The notes beneath the pieces were generated by a model that worked only from the letters and a program-made list of their open reading frames with translations, made no database searches and had not been told where the DNA came from. From JAUYQR01 sp050632395 (GTDB taxonomy: Bacteria > Pseudomonadota > Alphaproteobacteria > Rhodobacterales > Rhodobacteraceae), in assembly GCF_050632395.1 (NCBI RefSeq), contig NZ_CP192600.1, forward strand, positions 682,001 to 746,000: DNA of 64,000 bases, written 5' to 3'. Every line of letters starts with the position of its first letter. The stretch's first letter is position 1. Below, piece by piece: positions 34,080 to 42,148 of the stretch. The position numbers and the translations under genes were made by a program.

Positions 34080-34736
34080 GTGGTTTCATGGGTTCGCAAT
34101 GCTGTGCTTGCCACGATCCTGACCGGCGGGGCGGTTTATGCCGAACCTGTGACCATTGTGGCGCTGGGCGACAGTCTGACGGCGGGATACGGGCTGGAAA
34201 ATCAGGCAGATGGGCTGGTGCCGCAACTGGAGGCGTGGCTGAAGGCCAAGGGTGCGGATGTTGTGGTGCAGAATGCGGGGGTGTCAGGCGATACCTCGGC
34301 GGGCGGGCTGGCGCGGCTGGATTGGGCGCTGGGGCCGGAGGTGGATGCGCTGATCGTCACGTTGGGGGGCAACGACATGTTGCGGGGGCTGGATCCGGCG
34401 GGAACGCGGGCGAGCCTTGAGGGCATCTTGCAGAAGGCTGCGGCGAAGGGGTTGCCGGTGCTGCTGGTGGGGATGCAGGCGCCGGGGAATTTCGGGCCGG
34501 AGTACAAGGCGACGTTCGACGCGATGTATCCGGAACTGGCGGCGAAGTATGGCGCGCTGCTGGCGGGGAGTTTCTTCGAGGGGCTGGTGGCGGCGGGGGC
34601 CACAGCAGGCGACCCGGCGAGTTTTGCGCCCTTTATGCAGGCGGACGGCATCCATCCGAACCCGGAGGGCGTGAAGCTGATTGTCGAGGGGTTGGGGCCG
34701 AAGGTGCTGGAGCTGTTGGGTAAGGTTGCGGGCTGA
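34080..34736 (+). CDS. tesA: Periplasmic GDSL esterase/arylesterase, TesA-like
   Basis: A 218-residue SGNH hydrolase. The signal peptide spans residues 1-21 (ending AVYA). Block I is LGDSLTAGYG with nucleophile Ser32; block III is GGND with Asn98; block V is DGIHPN with Asp189 and His192. It is close to E. coli TesA (thioesterase I/lysophospholipase L1). The start is GTG at 34080, with AAAAGG nine bases upstream. Divergent from the YbbA-like ATPase gene. Confidence 0.88.
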   Translation: MVSWVRNAVLATILTGGAVYAEPVTIVALGDSLTAGYGLENQADGLVPQLEAWLKAKGADVVVQNAGVSGDTSAGGLARLDWALGPEVDALIVTLGGNDMLRGLDPAGTRASLEGILQKAAAKGLPVLLVGMQAPGNFGPEYKATFDAMYPELAAKYGALLAGSFFEGLVAAGATAGDPASFAPFMQADGIHPNPEGVKLIVEGLGPKVLELLGKVAG

Positions 34737-34775
34737 CGCTGGCATTGCGGCAGGTGGTTCTTTAGGTTGGCGGCG

Positions 34776-34823
34776 AAGCGGGGGTTTTGCACCCCCGCAC
34801 CCCCGCAGGATATTTTTGGACAG
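34776..34823 (+). repeat. Dispersed intergenic repeat, copy 2, directly abutting a start codon
   Basis: AAGCGGGGGTTTTGCACCCC, then CGCACCCCCGCAGGATATTT and TTGGACAG. It ends at the base before the ATG of the FAD-linked oxidase gene, so its tail includes the only ribosome-binding-like sequence (TTGGA) of that gene. Confidence 0.75.
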
Positions 34824-36236
34824 ATGAACGGGTTGATCGAAAAGCTCGGCTTGGTGGTTGGTGCGGCGAATGTGCTGACCGGGGCGGATATGGCGCGCTT
34901 TGCGCGCGACTGGATGGGCAAGTACGAAGGGGCGCCGGTGGCGGTTGTGCGGCCTGCCTCGACGGCGGAGGTCGCGGGCTGTTTGCGGGTGGCGGCGGCC
35001 GAGGGGCTGTCGGTGGTGCCGGTTGGCGGCAACACCGGGCTGGTTGGCGGCACCATGACGCAAGGTGGGCTGATGGTCAGCCTTGAGCGGATGAACCGCA
35101 TCCGTGAGGTGCGGGCCGAGGCGCGGATCGTGGTGGCGGAGGCCGGGGTGGTGCTGAGCCGGCTGCACGAGGCGGCGGAGGCGGTGGGGCTGTACTTTCC
35201 GCTGTGGTTCGGGGCGCGCGGGTCAGCGGTGCTGGGGGGCGTCTTGTCCACCAATGCGGGCGGGTCGAATGTGCTGCGCTATGGATCGACCCGGGGGTTG
35301 TGCCTTGGGCTGGAGGTGGTGCTGGCCGATGGGCGAGTGCTGAACCTGATGAGCGAGTTGCACAAGGACAACTCGGGTTATGATCTGAAAAACATTTTCA
35401 TTGGAGCCGAGGGCACGCTGGGGATCATCACCGCAGCGGTGATGAAACTGGTGCCAGCGCCGCGAGCACATGCCACCGCGATGGTGGCGGCACAGACGTT
35501 GGGCGATGCGCTGCAGTTGTTGAACCGGATGCAGGAGGCGACGGGCGGGCGGGTCGAGGCGTTCGAGTTCATGCCGGCGACCTATACCAACCGGCTTGCG
35601 GTGGTGCGGCCCGATCTGGGGCTGCCGTTCGACCATGTGCCGGAGGTGACGATCCTGATCGAGGCGGCGACGACCGCGCCTGCCGAGGCCACGCCGGACG
35701 ACACGGGGGCGGTGCCGTTGGTGAGCGTGTTGGAGGGCATTTTGGGCGAGATGCTGGAGACGGGACTGATCACCGATGCGGTGGTCGCGCAGAGCGAGGC
35801 GCAGCGGCGGGTGATGTGGGCGCGGCGCGAGGCGGCGGCGGAGATCACGGTCGGGATGCATCCGGCGGTGGATACCGACGTGTGCCTGCCCCTGGACAAG
35901 ATCGAGGTGTTTCTGGACGAGGTGCTGGCGCGGCTGGAACGGGTTGATCCGGGGCTGACCAGCCTGACGGTGGCGCATCTGGGCGACGGGAACCTGCATT
36001 TCACCGCCTTTCCGACGCGCGACGATCCCGGCCTGAAGGATAGGGTGATGGAGACGGTCGAGGATGTGGTGGCGGAGCTTGGCGGTAGTTTCTCGGCCGA
36101 GCATGGGGTGGGACTTTCCAAGCTGAACTCGATGGCGCGGCGCAAGGATGCGGTGGCGCTGGACGTGATGCGGGCGATCAAGGCGGCGCTCGACCCGGAC
36201 GGGCGGATGAACCCCGGCAAGGTCATTCCCGGCTGA
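34824..36236 (+). CDS. FAD-linked oxidase (D-2-hydroxyacid dehydrogenase, D2HGDH/GlcD-like)
   Basis: A 470-residue flavoenzyme of the PCMH/vanillyl-alcohol oxidase superfamily. The FAD-binding region has RPASTAEVAGCLRVAA and VVPVGGNTGLVGG, then GGVLSTNAGGSNVLRYG. The C-terminal domain has VAHLGDGNLHFT and AEHGVGLSK, with metal- and substrate-binding residues of D-2-hydroxyglutarate and D-lactate dehydrogenases. The final MNPGKVIPG is typical. The substrate is probably a D-2-hydroxyacid. The ATG at 34824 abuts a repeat copy. An MFS gene follows by 45 bp. Confidence 0.86.
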   Translation: MNGLIEKLGLVVGAANVLTGADMARFARDWMGKYEGAPVAVVRPASTAEVAGCLRVAAAEGLSVVPVGGNTGLVGGTMTQGGLMVSLERMNRIREVRAEARIVVAEAGVVLSRLHEAAEAVGLYFPLWFGARGSAVLGGVLSTNAGGSNVLRYGSTRGLCLGLEVVLADGRVLNLMSELHKDNSGYDLKNIFIGAEGTLGIITAAVMKLVPAPRAHATAMVAAQTLGDALQLLNRMQEATGGRVEAFEFMPATYTNRLAVVRPDLGLPFDHVPEVTILIEAATTAPAEATPDDTGAVPLVSVLEGILGEMLETGLITDAVVAQSEAQRRVMWARREAAAEITVGMHPAVDTDVCLPLDKIEVFLDEVLARLERVDPGLTSLTVAHLGDGNLHFTAFPTRDDPGLKDRVMETVEDVVAELGGSFSAEHGVGLSKLNSMARRKDAVALDVMRAIKAALDPDGRMNPGKVIPG

Positions 36237-36281
36237 TCGGGTGGCTTGTGCCTGCCGTGGCCAAGCGGTAGCCATTGCGCC

Positions 36282-37478
36282 ATGCGGTCCATCGGAATTG
36301 TCCTGAAAGACCCCGCGCTGCGGACGGCGGGGGTTGTCATCGCGTTGCACGGCGCTGTGGTCAGCAGTTTCGGCCCGTATTTTTCGACGCTTGCGGTCAA
36401 GACCTACGGCTTCGGGGATGCCGGGTTTGCGGTGCTTTTGACACTGTCGTCGATCCTGAGTGTGTCGGCCTCGGTCGGAGCGGGGATTCGGGCGGACCAA
36501 ACGGCGAACCGGCGGCAGATTGCGATGCTGTCGGTGGCCTGCCTTGTGCTTGGCATGGGGCTGATGACGGTGGTGCCGGGACCTTTGGTGTTCGTGCTGG
36601 CGGGGGCGGTGCTGTTTCCGCTGTCGTCGTCGGTGTTCGGGCAGGTGTTCGCGCTGGCCCGGCTGGCGACGAGCCGCCATGCGGAGGACGAGCGCGACGG
36701 GATCATGGCGGTGATCCGGGCGCTGTTTGCGGCGCCGTTCGTGGTGGTGCTGCCGCTGTGGTCGCTGGCGTTTTCGGCGGGCGTGCCGTTGGCGACGATC
36801 TTTCCGATGGGGATGCTTTTGTCGGGCGGGATGCTGGCCGTCGTGGCGCGATATTGGCCGGTGGACGGCACGACGGCGTGGCAGGACCGGCCAAGCGGGC
36901 TGAGCTTTCGTGCGGCCTTGGCCGAGATGGCGCATCCGGCGCTGGCGGTCAGGGTGCTGGCGCTGGGGACGGTGACAGCGGCGGGGACGATCTACATCGC
37001 GTTGATTTCGCTGTTGATGGATGCGGAAGCCGGGCGCGGGACTGCCGACGTGGCGCTGTATGTGGGGTTGGTGGCGGGGCTTGAGGTGCCGTTCATGTTG
37101 ATCTTGCCGTCGATTTCAAAGGGCTGGAACCGGCCGGCGATGATTTTTGCTGGGGCGTCGCTCTATGCCGTGCATGTGGCGCTGTTGCCGGTGCTGGCGG
37201 GAAGCGCGTGGGTCTGGGCGTTGGTTTTGCCCGCGGCGATTGGCGGGGCGGTGACGCTGACGGTGCCGATCGCGTATCTGCAGGATCTGCTGGCGGACAG
37301 GCCGGGGGCTGGGTCTTCGCTGATGGCGGTGCAGCGCTTGGCGGGGGATGTGATCGCGGCGCTGTGCTTTGGCGCCGGCACGCTGGTGGCCGGGTATGGC
37401 ACGGTAGCGGCGCTGGGGGCGGCGGTATCGGTGATCGGGGCGGGTTGGTTGTGGGCGGCGGACCGAAGGCGCGGCTGA
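36282..37478 (+). CDS. Major facilitator superfamily transporter, SetB-like
   Basis: A 398-residue, twelve-helix permease. The start MRSIGIVLKDPALRTAGVVI and the loop-2/3 region around RADQTANRRQIAM follow the MFS pattern. It most resembles the sugar-efflux (SetA/B) branch, but substrate and direction cannot be fixed. It shares strand and close spacing with the preceding oxidase gene, so linked expression is possible. Three copies of a palindromic 11-mer follow its stop codon. Confidence 0.8.
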   Translation: MRSIGIVLKDPALRTAGVVIALHGAVVSSFGPYFSTLAVKTYGFGDAGFAVLLTLSSILSVSASVGAGIRADQTANRRQIAMLSVACLVLGMGLMTVVPGPLVFVLAGAVLFPLSSSVFGQVFALARLATSRHAEDERDGIMAVIRALFAAPFVVVLPLWSLAFSAGVPLATIFPMGMLLSGGMLAVVARYWPVDGTTAWQDRPSGLSFRAALAEMAHPALAVRVLALGTVTAAGTIYIALISLLMDAEAGRGTADVALYVGLVAGLEVPFMLILPSISKGWNRPAMIFAGASLYAVHVALLPVLAGSAWVWALVLPAAIGGAVTLTVPIAYLQDLLADRPGAGSSLMAVQRLAGDVIAALCFGAGTLVAGYGTVAALGAAVSVIGAGWLWAADRRRG

Positions 37479-37482
37479 CCTT

Positions 37483-37549
37483 TGCTGCGCAGCGGTGCGA
37501 TCCATGCTGCGCAGCATTTTTATTGCCGTGCGCCGGAATGCTGCGCAGC
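37483..37549. repeat. Three copies of the palindromic 11-mer TGCTGCGCAGC
   Basis: Exact copies at 37483-37493, 37505-37515 and 37539-37549, between two convergent genes. The middle copy extends to the 14-bp palindrome ATGCTGCGCAGCAT (37504-37517) followed by TTTTATT, so it can be a rho-independent terminator for the MFS gene. The purpose of the other copies is not clear. Confidence 0.85.
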
Positions 37550-37565
37550 AATCTATTGATTTCAG

Positions 37566-38219
37566 TTAGTTGGACAGAAGCTGGTAGCTATTGGTGAGTG
37601 TGCCCTGATTGGTGACCGCGACGGTGAAAAACCCGTTGCGTGACGGGGTGAAGGCGCAGGGATCGGGGAACGGGGCGGCAGGGTTTGCGCAGACCGTTGC
37701 GCCGGAGTCGTCGGTGATGGTTAGGGTGAGGGGCGTGTCGCCATCGCCGATCACGGCCAGTTCGGCGGGGCTTTGCCCGAAAAGGGCGATGCGCCAGGTG
37801 TCGGTCTGGCCGGCGCCGAGGGTGGACGCGGCGGCGGTGATGGTTGCGGTGGGCTGGGCGGGGCTTTGCACGTCCAGATCGTAGACGAGGTCTTGCAGCG
37901 CCGGGTCTTCGCCGGCGAAGGCGAGCGCGATGGCGAGGGTTTCCGGGCTGGCCGGGTTGGCGGGAGCGGGCGCGCCTTGCGGTTCGTCTGGCTGCGGTGG
38001 GGCGGAGGCTTCGACCGTCCAACCGGGGGCGGGGCGGATGGCGATGGGACGGGCGAGGCGGATGGCTGAGAGGAGCGCGGTGGTGTCGGCGGTTTTGACG
38101 GCCTGGGCGTAAAGGCGGTGCGCGGTCACGAGGTCTTCGACCGGGCCGGTGGTTTCGGCAAGGGTGGGCGTGGCGAGGAGGCAGAGGGCGAGGAGAAGGC
38201 GCATGGATTTGTCCGGCAT
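37566..38219 (-). CDS. Secreted protein with C-terminal prepeptidase-like beta domain
   Basis: A 217-residue exported protein: MRLLLALCLLATPTLA is a signal peptide (an internal ATG at 38204 begins it exactly; the ORF opens at 38219). After a helical part (about 25-65) and a Pro/Ala-rich linker (70-95) comes a beta-rich C-terminal domain with TDTWRIALFGQ, ITDDSGATVC and GFFTVAVTNQG. This resembles prepeptidase-C-terminal/beta-sandwich modules. Two cysteines in this domain (ATVCAN, DPCAF) could form a disulphide. Function unknown. Confidence 0.7.
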   Translation of the reverse strand: MPDKSMRLLLALCLLATPTLAETTGPVEDLVTAHRLYAQAVKTADTTALLSAIRLARPIAIRPAPGWTVEASAPPQPDEPQGAPAPANPASPETLAIALAFAGEDPALQDLVYDLDVQSPAQPTATITAAASTLGAGQTDTWRIALFGQSPAELAVIGDGDTPLTLTITDDSGATVCANPAAPFPDPCAFTPSRNGFFTVAVTNQGTLTNSYQLLSN

Positions 38220-38320
38220 CGGGGCTGGCCCTTTCTGGCACCGGGGGCGGAGGATGGGAAGGTGGCTTTCGGGCCGAGCGGTTTCGCGCTAGCACCGGGG
38301 CAGGCGAGGCGGGGGTGAAA

Positions 38321-39466
38321 ATGCGGGCGATCCTTGAGCGGTTGGTGGCGTTCGACACGGTAAGTTCAGAGCCGAACATGGCGCTGATCCTGTATGTGAA
38401 GGCGCTGTTGGAGGGCGCTGGCATCGCTGTGACGCTGGTGCCGGAGGCGGGGGGTGGGAAGGCCAACCTTTACGCCTCGACCGGGCCTGCGGGGGCGGGG
38501 GTGATGTTGTCGGGGCATACCGATGTGGTGCCGGTGACGGGGCAGGCGTGGACGAGGCCGCCCTTTGCACTGACCGAAGCCGAGGAGCGGCTTTACGGGC
38601 GCGGCACGGCGGATATGAAGGGCTTTGTCGCCTGTGCGGTGGCGGCGATGCTGGAGGCTTCGCGGAGACCATTGCGGGTGCCTTTGCATCTGGCGCTGTC
38701 GTATGACGAGGAGATCGGCTGCATGGGCGTGCGGTCGTTGATCGACCTGCTGGAGGCGGCGCCGGTGCGCCCGCGGTTCTGCATCGTGGGCGAGCCTACG
38801 GGGATGCAGGTGGCGACTGGGCACAAGGGCAAGGTGGCGCTTCGGGCGACCTGCGTGGGGCGCGAGGGGCATTCGGCGTTGGCGCCGATGGCGTTGAACG
38901 CGCTGCATTTGGCGGCGGATTTCGTGAATGGGGTTAGGGGGTTGCAGGCCGATGTCGCGGAAATGGGGCTGCGCGACGGCGATTACGACGTGCCTTACAC
39001 GACGCTGCATGTGGGTAAGCTGAACGGTGGCGTGCAGGTGAACATCGTGCCGAACCATGCGGTGATCGACTTTGAAATCCGGTCGCTGGCGGGAGAGGAC
39101 GTGGCGGGCCTGATCGCGCGGTTGGAGGGGCTGGCGGAGGCGATCATCGCGCCGTTGCGTGGCGAGTTTCCGGAAGCGGCGATCCGGGTGGAGCGGCTGT
39201 GGGACTATCCGGGGTTGGGGACGGCGACCGATGCGGCGGTGGTGAATTTCGTCAAGGGACTGACCGGGGCGAACGGCACGATCAAGGTGGCGTTCGGGAC
39301 GGAGGGCGGGTTGTTTGATCAGCGGCTTGGGGTTCCGACGGTGATCTGCGGGCCGGGGTCGATGGCGCAGGGGCACAAACCGGACGAGTTCGTGACGGCG
39401 GAGCAACTGGCGCGCTGCGAGGCGATGCTGGCGGCGCTGTTGGAGCGGCTGGAGGCGGGGTTCTAG
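38321..39466 (+). CDS. argE: Acetylornithine deacetylase (M20 family)
   Basis: A 381-residue zinc hydrolase that removes the acetyl group from N-acetylornithine in arginine synthesis. M20 motifs are SGHTDVVPV (zinc His and Asp), GRGTADMKG, and SYDEEIGCMG (catalytic Glu pair). The dimerisation domain contains GREGHSALAPMALNA, typical of ArgE rather than DapE. The ATG at 38321 has GAGGCGGGG upstream; a GTG two codons earlier is less well spaced. Its stop overlaps the stop of the convergent transporter gene. Confidence 0.85.
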   Translation: MRAILERLVAFDTVSSEPNMALILYVKALLEGAGIAVTLVPEAGGGKANLYASTGPAGAGVMLSGHTDVVPVTGQAWTRPPFALTEAEERLYGRGTADMKGFVACAVAAMLEASRRPLRVPLHLALSYDEEIGCMGVRSLIDLLEAAPVRPRFCIVGEPTGMQVATGHKGKVALRATCVGREGHSALAPMALNALHLAADFVNGVRGLQADVAEMGLRDGDYDVPYTTLHVGKLNGGVQVNIVPNHAVIDFEIRSLAGEDVAGLIARLEGLAEAIIAPLRGEFPEAAIRVERLWDYPGLGTATDAAVVNFVKGLTGANGTIKVAFGTEGGLFDQRLGVPTVICGPGSMAQGHKPDEFVTAEQLARCEAMLAALLERLEAGF

Positions 39467-40236
39467 GCGCCGCCCTTGTAGGCAAAGCGGTACGCGAGGG
39501 CGACGCCGCCTGCGCCGCCGAGGATGTTGCCGAGGGTGACCCAGAGGAGCGAGAGGGCGGCGGCAGCGGGCGTGACATCGGCCCCCGCAAGGATCCCGAG
39601 CGGCAGCAGGAACATGTTGGCGATGGAGTGTTCGAGGCCGAGGAGCACGAAGGTCGTGACGGGCCAGAGGACGGCGAGGATCTTGCCGGTCGTGTCGCGG
39701 GCCGAGAACGAAAGCCAGACGGCAAGGCAGACAAGGGCGTTGCAGAGAGCGCCCTTGGCCAGCGCCTCGACCGGGCCGAGGCTGGCTTTGGCGGTGGCGA
39801 CCTTGGCGGCGGTGGCGCCGAAGGGCGCATCGAGAAGGCCGGTGAGCGAGAAGGCGATTGCGAGTCCGCCAGCACCGGCGAGGTTGCCAAGGTAGACCAC
39901 GCCCCAGTTGCGAAAGAGGTGCGCGACGGTGATCTTGCGGTCGACTGCTGCCATGACCATCAGTGCGTTTCCGGTGAACAGCTCGGCCCCGCCGACGATG
40001 CAGAGGATGAGGCCCAGAGAGAACGCGACGCCACCCAGAAGGCGGACCGGGCCGAAACCGGCATCTGCGCCGGTGATGACCATCAGGAAGGCTGCCCCGC
40101 CGAAGCCGATGAACGCGCCGGCAAGAAGGGCGAGGACGGCCATCTGCGGCAGTGGCAGATGCGCCTTGGCGACGCCCGCAGTTTCGATCAGGGCGGCGAT
40201 CTGGGCGGGTTTGTAGGCGTCATGGTCAGTGTCCAT
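39463..40236 (-). CDS. Formate/nitrite transporter (FNT) family channel
   Basis: A 257-residue, six-helix channel. FNT features are GAFIGFGGAAFL, GGAELFTGNALMVM, LSFSARDTTGKI and LEHSIANMF, which holds the conserved gating/protonation His. Members pass formate, nitrite or hydrosulphide. With no nitrite or formate enzyme next to it, the substrate is open. I start at the ATG at 40236; a TTG at 40272 would add 12 residues. It ends 4 bp inside the end of argE. Confidence 0.85.
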   Translation of the reverse strand: MDTDHDAYKPAQIAALIETAGVAKAHLPLPQMAVLALLAGAFIGFGGAAFLMVITGADAGFGPVRLLGGVAFSLGLILCIVGGAELFTGNALMVMAAVDRKITVAHLFRNWGVVYLGNLAGAGGLAIAFSLTGLLDAPFGATAAKVATAKASLGPVEALAKGALCNALVCLAVWLSFSARDTTGKILAVLWPVTTFVLLGLEHSIANMFLLPLGILAGADVTPAAAALSLLWVTLGNILGGAGGVALAYRFAYKGGA

Positions 40237-40287
40237 GACGGGCAGTGTGGCGAACGCCAACCCGTTTGCCAAGCGATCCGTAAGGGG

Positions 40288-40887
40288 CTAGCGCACCAGT
40301 TCGCGCAGGCGGGCGACGCTATCGCTGCCGATGCGGTAATGGCCGGTCATCGGGTAGGCGAAGAGAATGTCCTCCTCCTGAGGGCCTCTGCCGATGTTGT
40401 GCAGCACAAGGGGCGTGCCGTCGGCGGTGATGCGGTCGGAGACGATGCCAATGTGTGACAGGTTGCCCGGCAGCGACCAGGTGACGATGTCGCCGGGAAG
40501 GTAGGGTGTGGGGTCCGTTGTCAGTGGCAGAGCGGTTCCGAGGCGGGCGAACAGGGTTTGCAGGTTCGCCACGCGGCGATGGTCGATGTTGCGGTCGGGG
40601 TGATGCGCGCCCCAGAGCGGCGGATATTCGGTGAAGGCGGCCTTCATGTCGCGGTTCACGGCAAGTTGCAGGTCTATGTCCCAAGCGTCGCGCAGGGCGC
40701 GGACGACAACATCGGTGCAGACCCCCCGGTCACGGGGCAGGTCGCCGCCGGGGAAGGCAAGCGGGGTGTAGGAGGAATCATAGACCGTGGTCACGCCGAT
40801 CTGGTGGCGGGCGGCATCGGTCAGCCGAGAGGGTTCGGCTGCATGGGCCGGAAGGGCGAGGCAGAAAAGGATCACCAACCTGAGCAT
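40288..40887 (-). CDS. DUF1287 family exported protein
   Basis: A 199-residue protein with signal peptide MLRLVILFCLALPAHA. The mature domain has the DUF1287 pattern: YDPxY-like VYDSSYTPLAFPGGD, RGVCTDVVVRALRDA with a probable catalytic Cys, then LPGDIVTWSLPGNLSHIGIVSD, whose His fits a NlpC/P60-like cysteine peptidase/amidase fold. A cell-wall or amidase role is inferred from the fold only. It lies 51 bp upstream of the FNT gene on the same strand. Confidence 0.8.
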   Translation of the reverse strand: MLRLVILFCLALPAHAAEPSRLTDAARHQIGVTTVYDSSYTPLAFPGGDLPRDRGVCTDVVVRALRDAWDIDLQLAVNRDMKAAFTEYPPLWGAHHPDRNIDHRRVANLQTLFARLGTALPLTTDPTPYLPGDIVTWSLPGNLSHIGIVSDRITADGTPLVLHNIGRGPQEEDILFAYPMTGHYRIGSDSVARLRELVR

Positions 40888-40987
40888 CGCAGAAGGATGC
40901 CCGGATACTGGCCGTTTGGCGAGTGTGGCATTTCCGACCGAGGCGCGCGGCTGGCGTCTTTCCGCCGGGGGCGGTAAGAAAGCCGTG

Positions 40988-42037
40988 ATGGCGATTACCC
41001 TGACCTCTCTTTCCGATCTGGCGACGCATGGCTTCGATGATATCATCGATGTGCGCGCGCCTACGGAATACGCCGAGGATCATTTGCCGGGGGCGATTTC
41101 GCTGCCGGTGCTGGATGATGCCGAACGCGCGCGGGTGGGCACGGTCTACAAACAGGTCAGCCCGTTCACGGCGCGAAAGCTGGGCGCAGCACTGGTGGCG
41201 CGCAATGCGGCGGCGCATCTGGAAGGCGTGCTGGCGGACCGGCCGGGGGGCTGGCGGCCCTTGGTCTATTGCTGGCGGGGCGGGCAAAGGTCGGGGTCGT
41301 TTGCAACGATCCTTGCCCAGATCGGCTGGCGGGTGGAAACGCTGGCGGGTGGCTATAAGGCGTGGCGCGGGCTGGTGGTGAAGGCGGTCTATGACACGCC
41401 GATTGCCGCGCCGGTGGTGGTGCTGGACGGCAATACCGGGTCGGCCAAGACCGATGTGCTGAAGCTTTTGGCGGCGCGCGGGGTGCAGGTGATCGACCTT
41501 GAGGGGTTGGCGGGGCACCGCGGGTCGCTGTTCGGGGCGTTGGGGCCGCAGCCGAGCCAGAAGGCGTTCGAGGCCGGGCTGGCGATGGCGATTGCGGCGC
41601 TTGATCCGTCGCGGCCGGTGGTGATCGAGGCGGAAAGTTCGAAGGTTGGGGAGCGGCGGTTGCCGCCGGAGATCTGGAAGGCGATGGTCGCGGCACCGCG
41701 TGTGGCGATTGCGGCACCGGTGGGGGCGCGGGCGGCCTATCTGACGCGGGCTTACGGAGACCTGACGGCGGATGCTGGGCGGTTGGCAGCGACGGTGGAA
41801 TTGCTGCGCCCGCTGCACCCGGCGGAGGTGATCGCGCGCTGGCAGGCCTTGGCGGGGGCGGGCGAGTTCGCGGCACTGGCCGAGGAGTTGATGGCACTGC
41901 ATTACGACCCGCGCTACGCCAAGCACCGCGACCGGATGGCGGTGCCGTTTGCGGAAGTGGCGGCGGAGGATCTGTCGGAGGCGGCGTTGCCGGCGCTGGC
42001 CGACCGGGTGGCGGAGGCGGTGCGCAGGCTGGTCTGA
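40988..42037 (+). CDS. mnmH: tRNA 2-selenouridine synthase
   Basis: A 349-residue enzyme (also SelU/YbbB) that replaces sulphur by selenium in 2-thiouridine at the wobble base of some tRNAs, using selenophosphate. The N-terminal rhodanese domain (about 10-130) has DVRAPTEYAEDHLPGAIS and the active-site YCWRGGQRS. The C-terminal P-loop domain starts with LDGNTGSAKTDVL; the residue before the Walker lysine is Ala instead of the usual Gly. It is convergent with selD, which makes its substrate. Confidence 0.92.
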   Translation: MAITLTSLSDLATHGFDDIIDVRAPTEYAEDHLPGAISLPVLDDAERARVGTVYKQVSPFTARKLGAALVARNAAAHLEGVLADRPGGWRPLVYCWRGGQRSGSFATILAQIGWRVETLAGGYKAWRGLVVKAVYDTPIAAPVVVLDGNTGSAKTDVLKLLAARGVQVIDLEGLAGHRGSLFGALGPQPSQKAFEAGLAMAIAALDPSRPVVIEAESSKVGERRLPPEIWKAMVAAPRVAIAAPVGARAAYLTRAYGDLTADAGRLAATVELLRPLHPAEVIARWQALAGAGEFAALAEELMALHYDPRYAKHRDRMAVPFAEVAAEDLSEAALPALADRVAEAVRRLV

Positions 42038-42106
42038 CGGCTGCCTTGCGGAGCGGCGTACCGCCGCACGCCCTTGAGGTCGCCGGCGCGGCTTTGCCGC
42101 TTGGCT

Positions 42107-42148
42107 CCGTGGGCTCCGCGCGGGGATATTTATGCAAAGAGGAAGATG
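42107..42148 (+). repeat. Dispersed intergenic repeat, copy 3 (partial)
   Basis: CCGTGGGCTCCGCGCGGGGA, then TATTTATGCAAAGAGGAAGATG. It keeps the GGGGATATTT core and the purine-rich tail but lacks the long GGGGG/CCCCC hairpin. It lies between the convergent ends of mnmH and selD. Confidence 0.6.
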
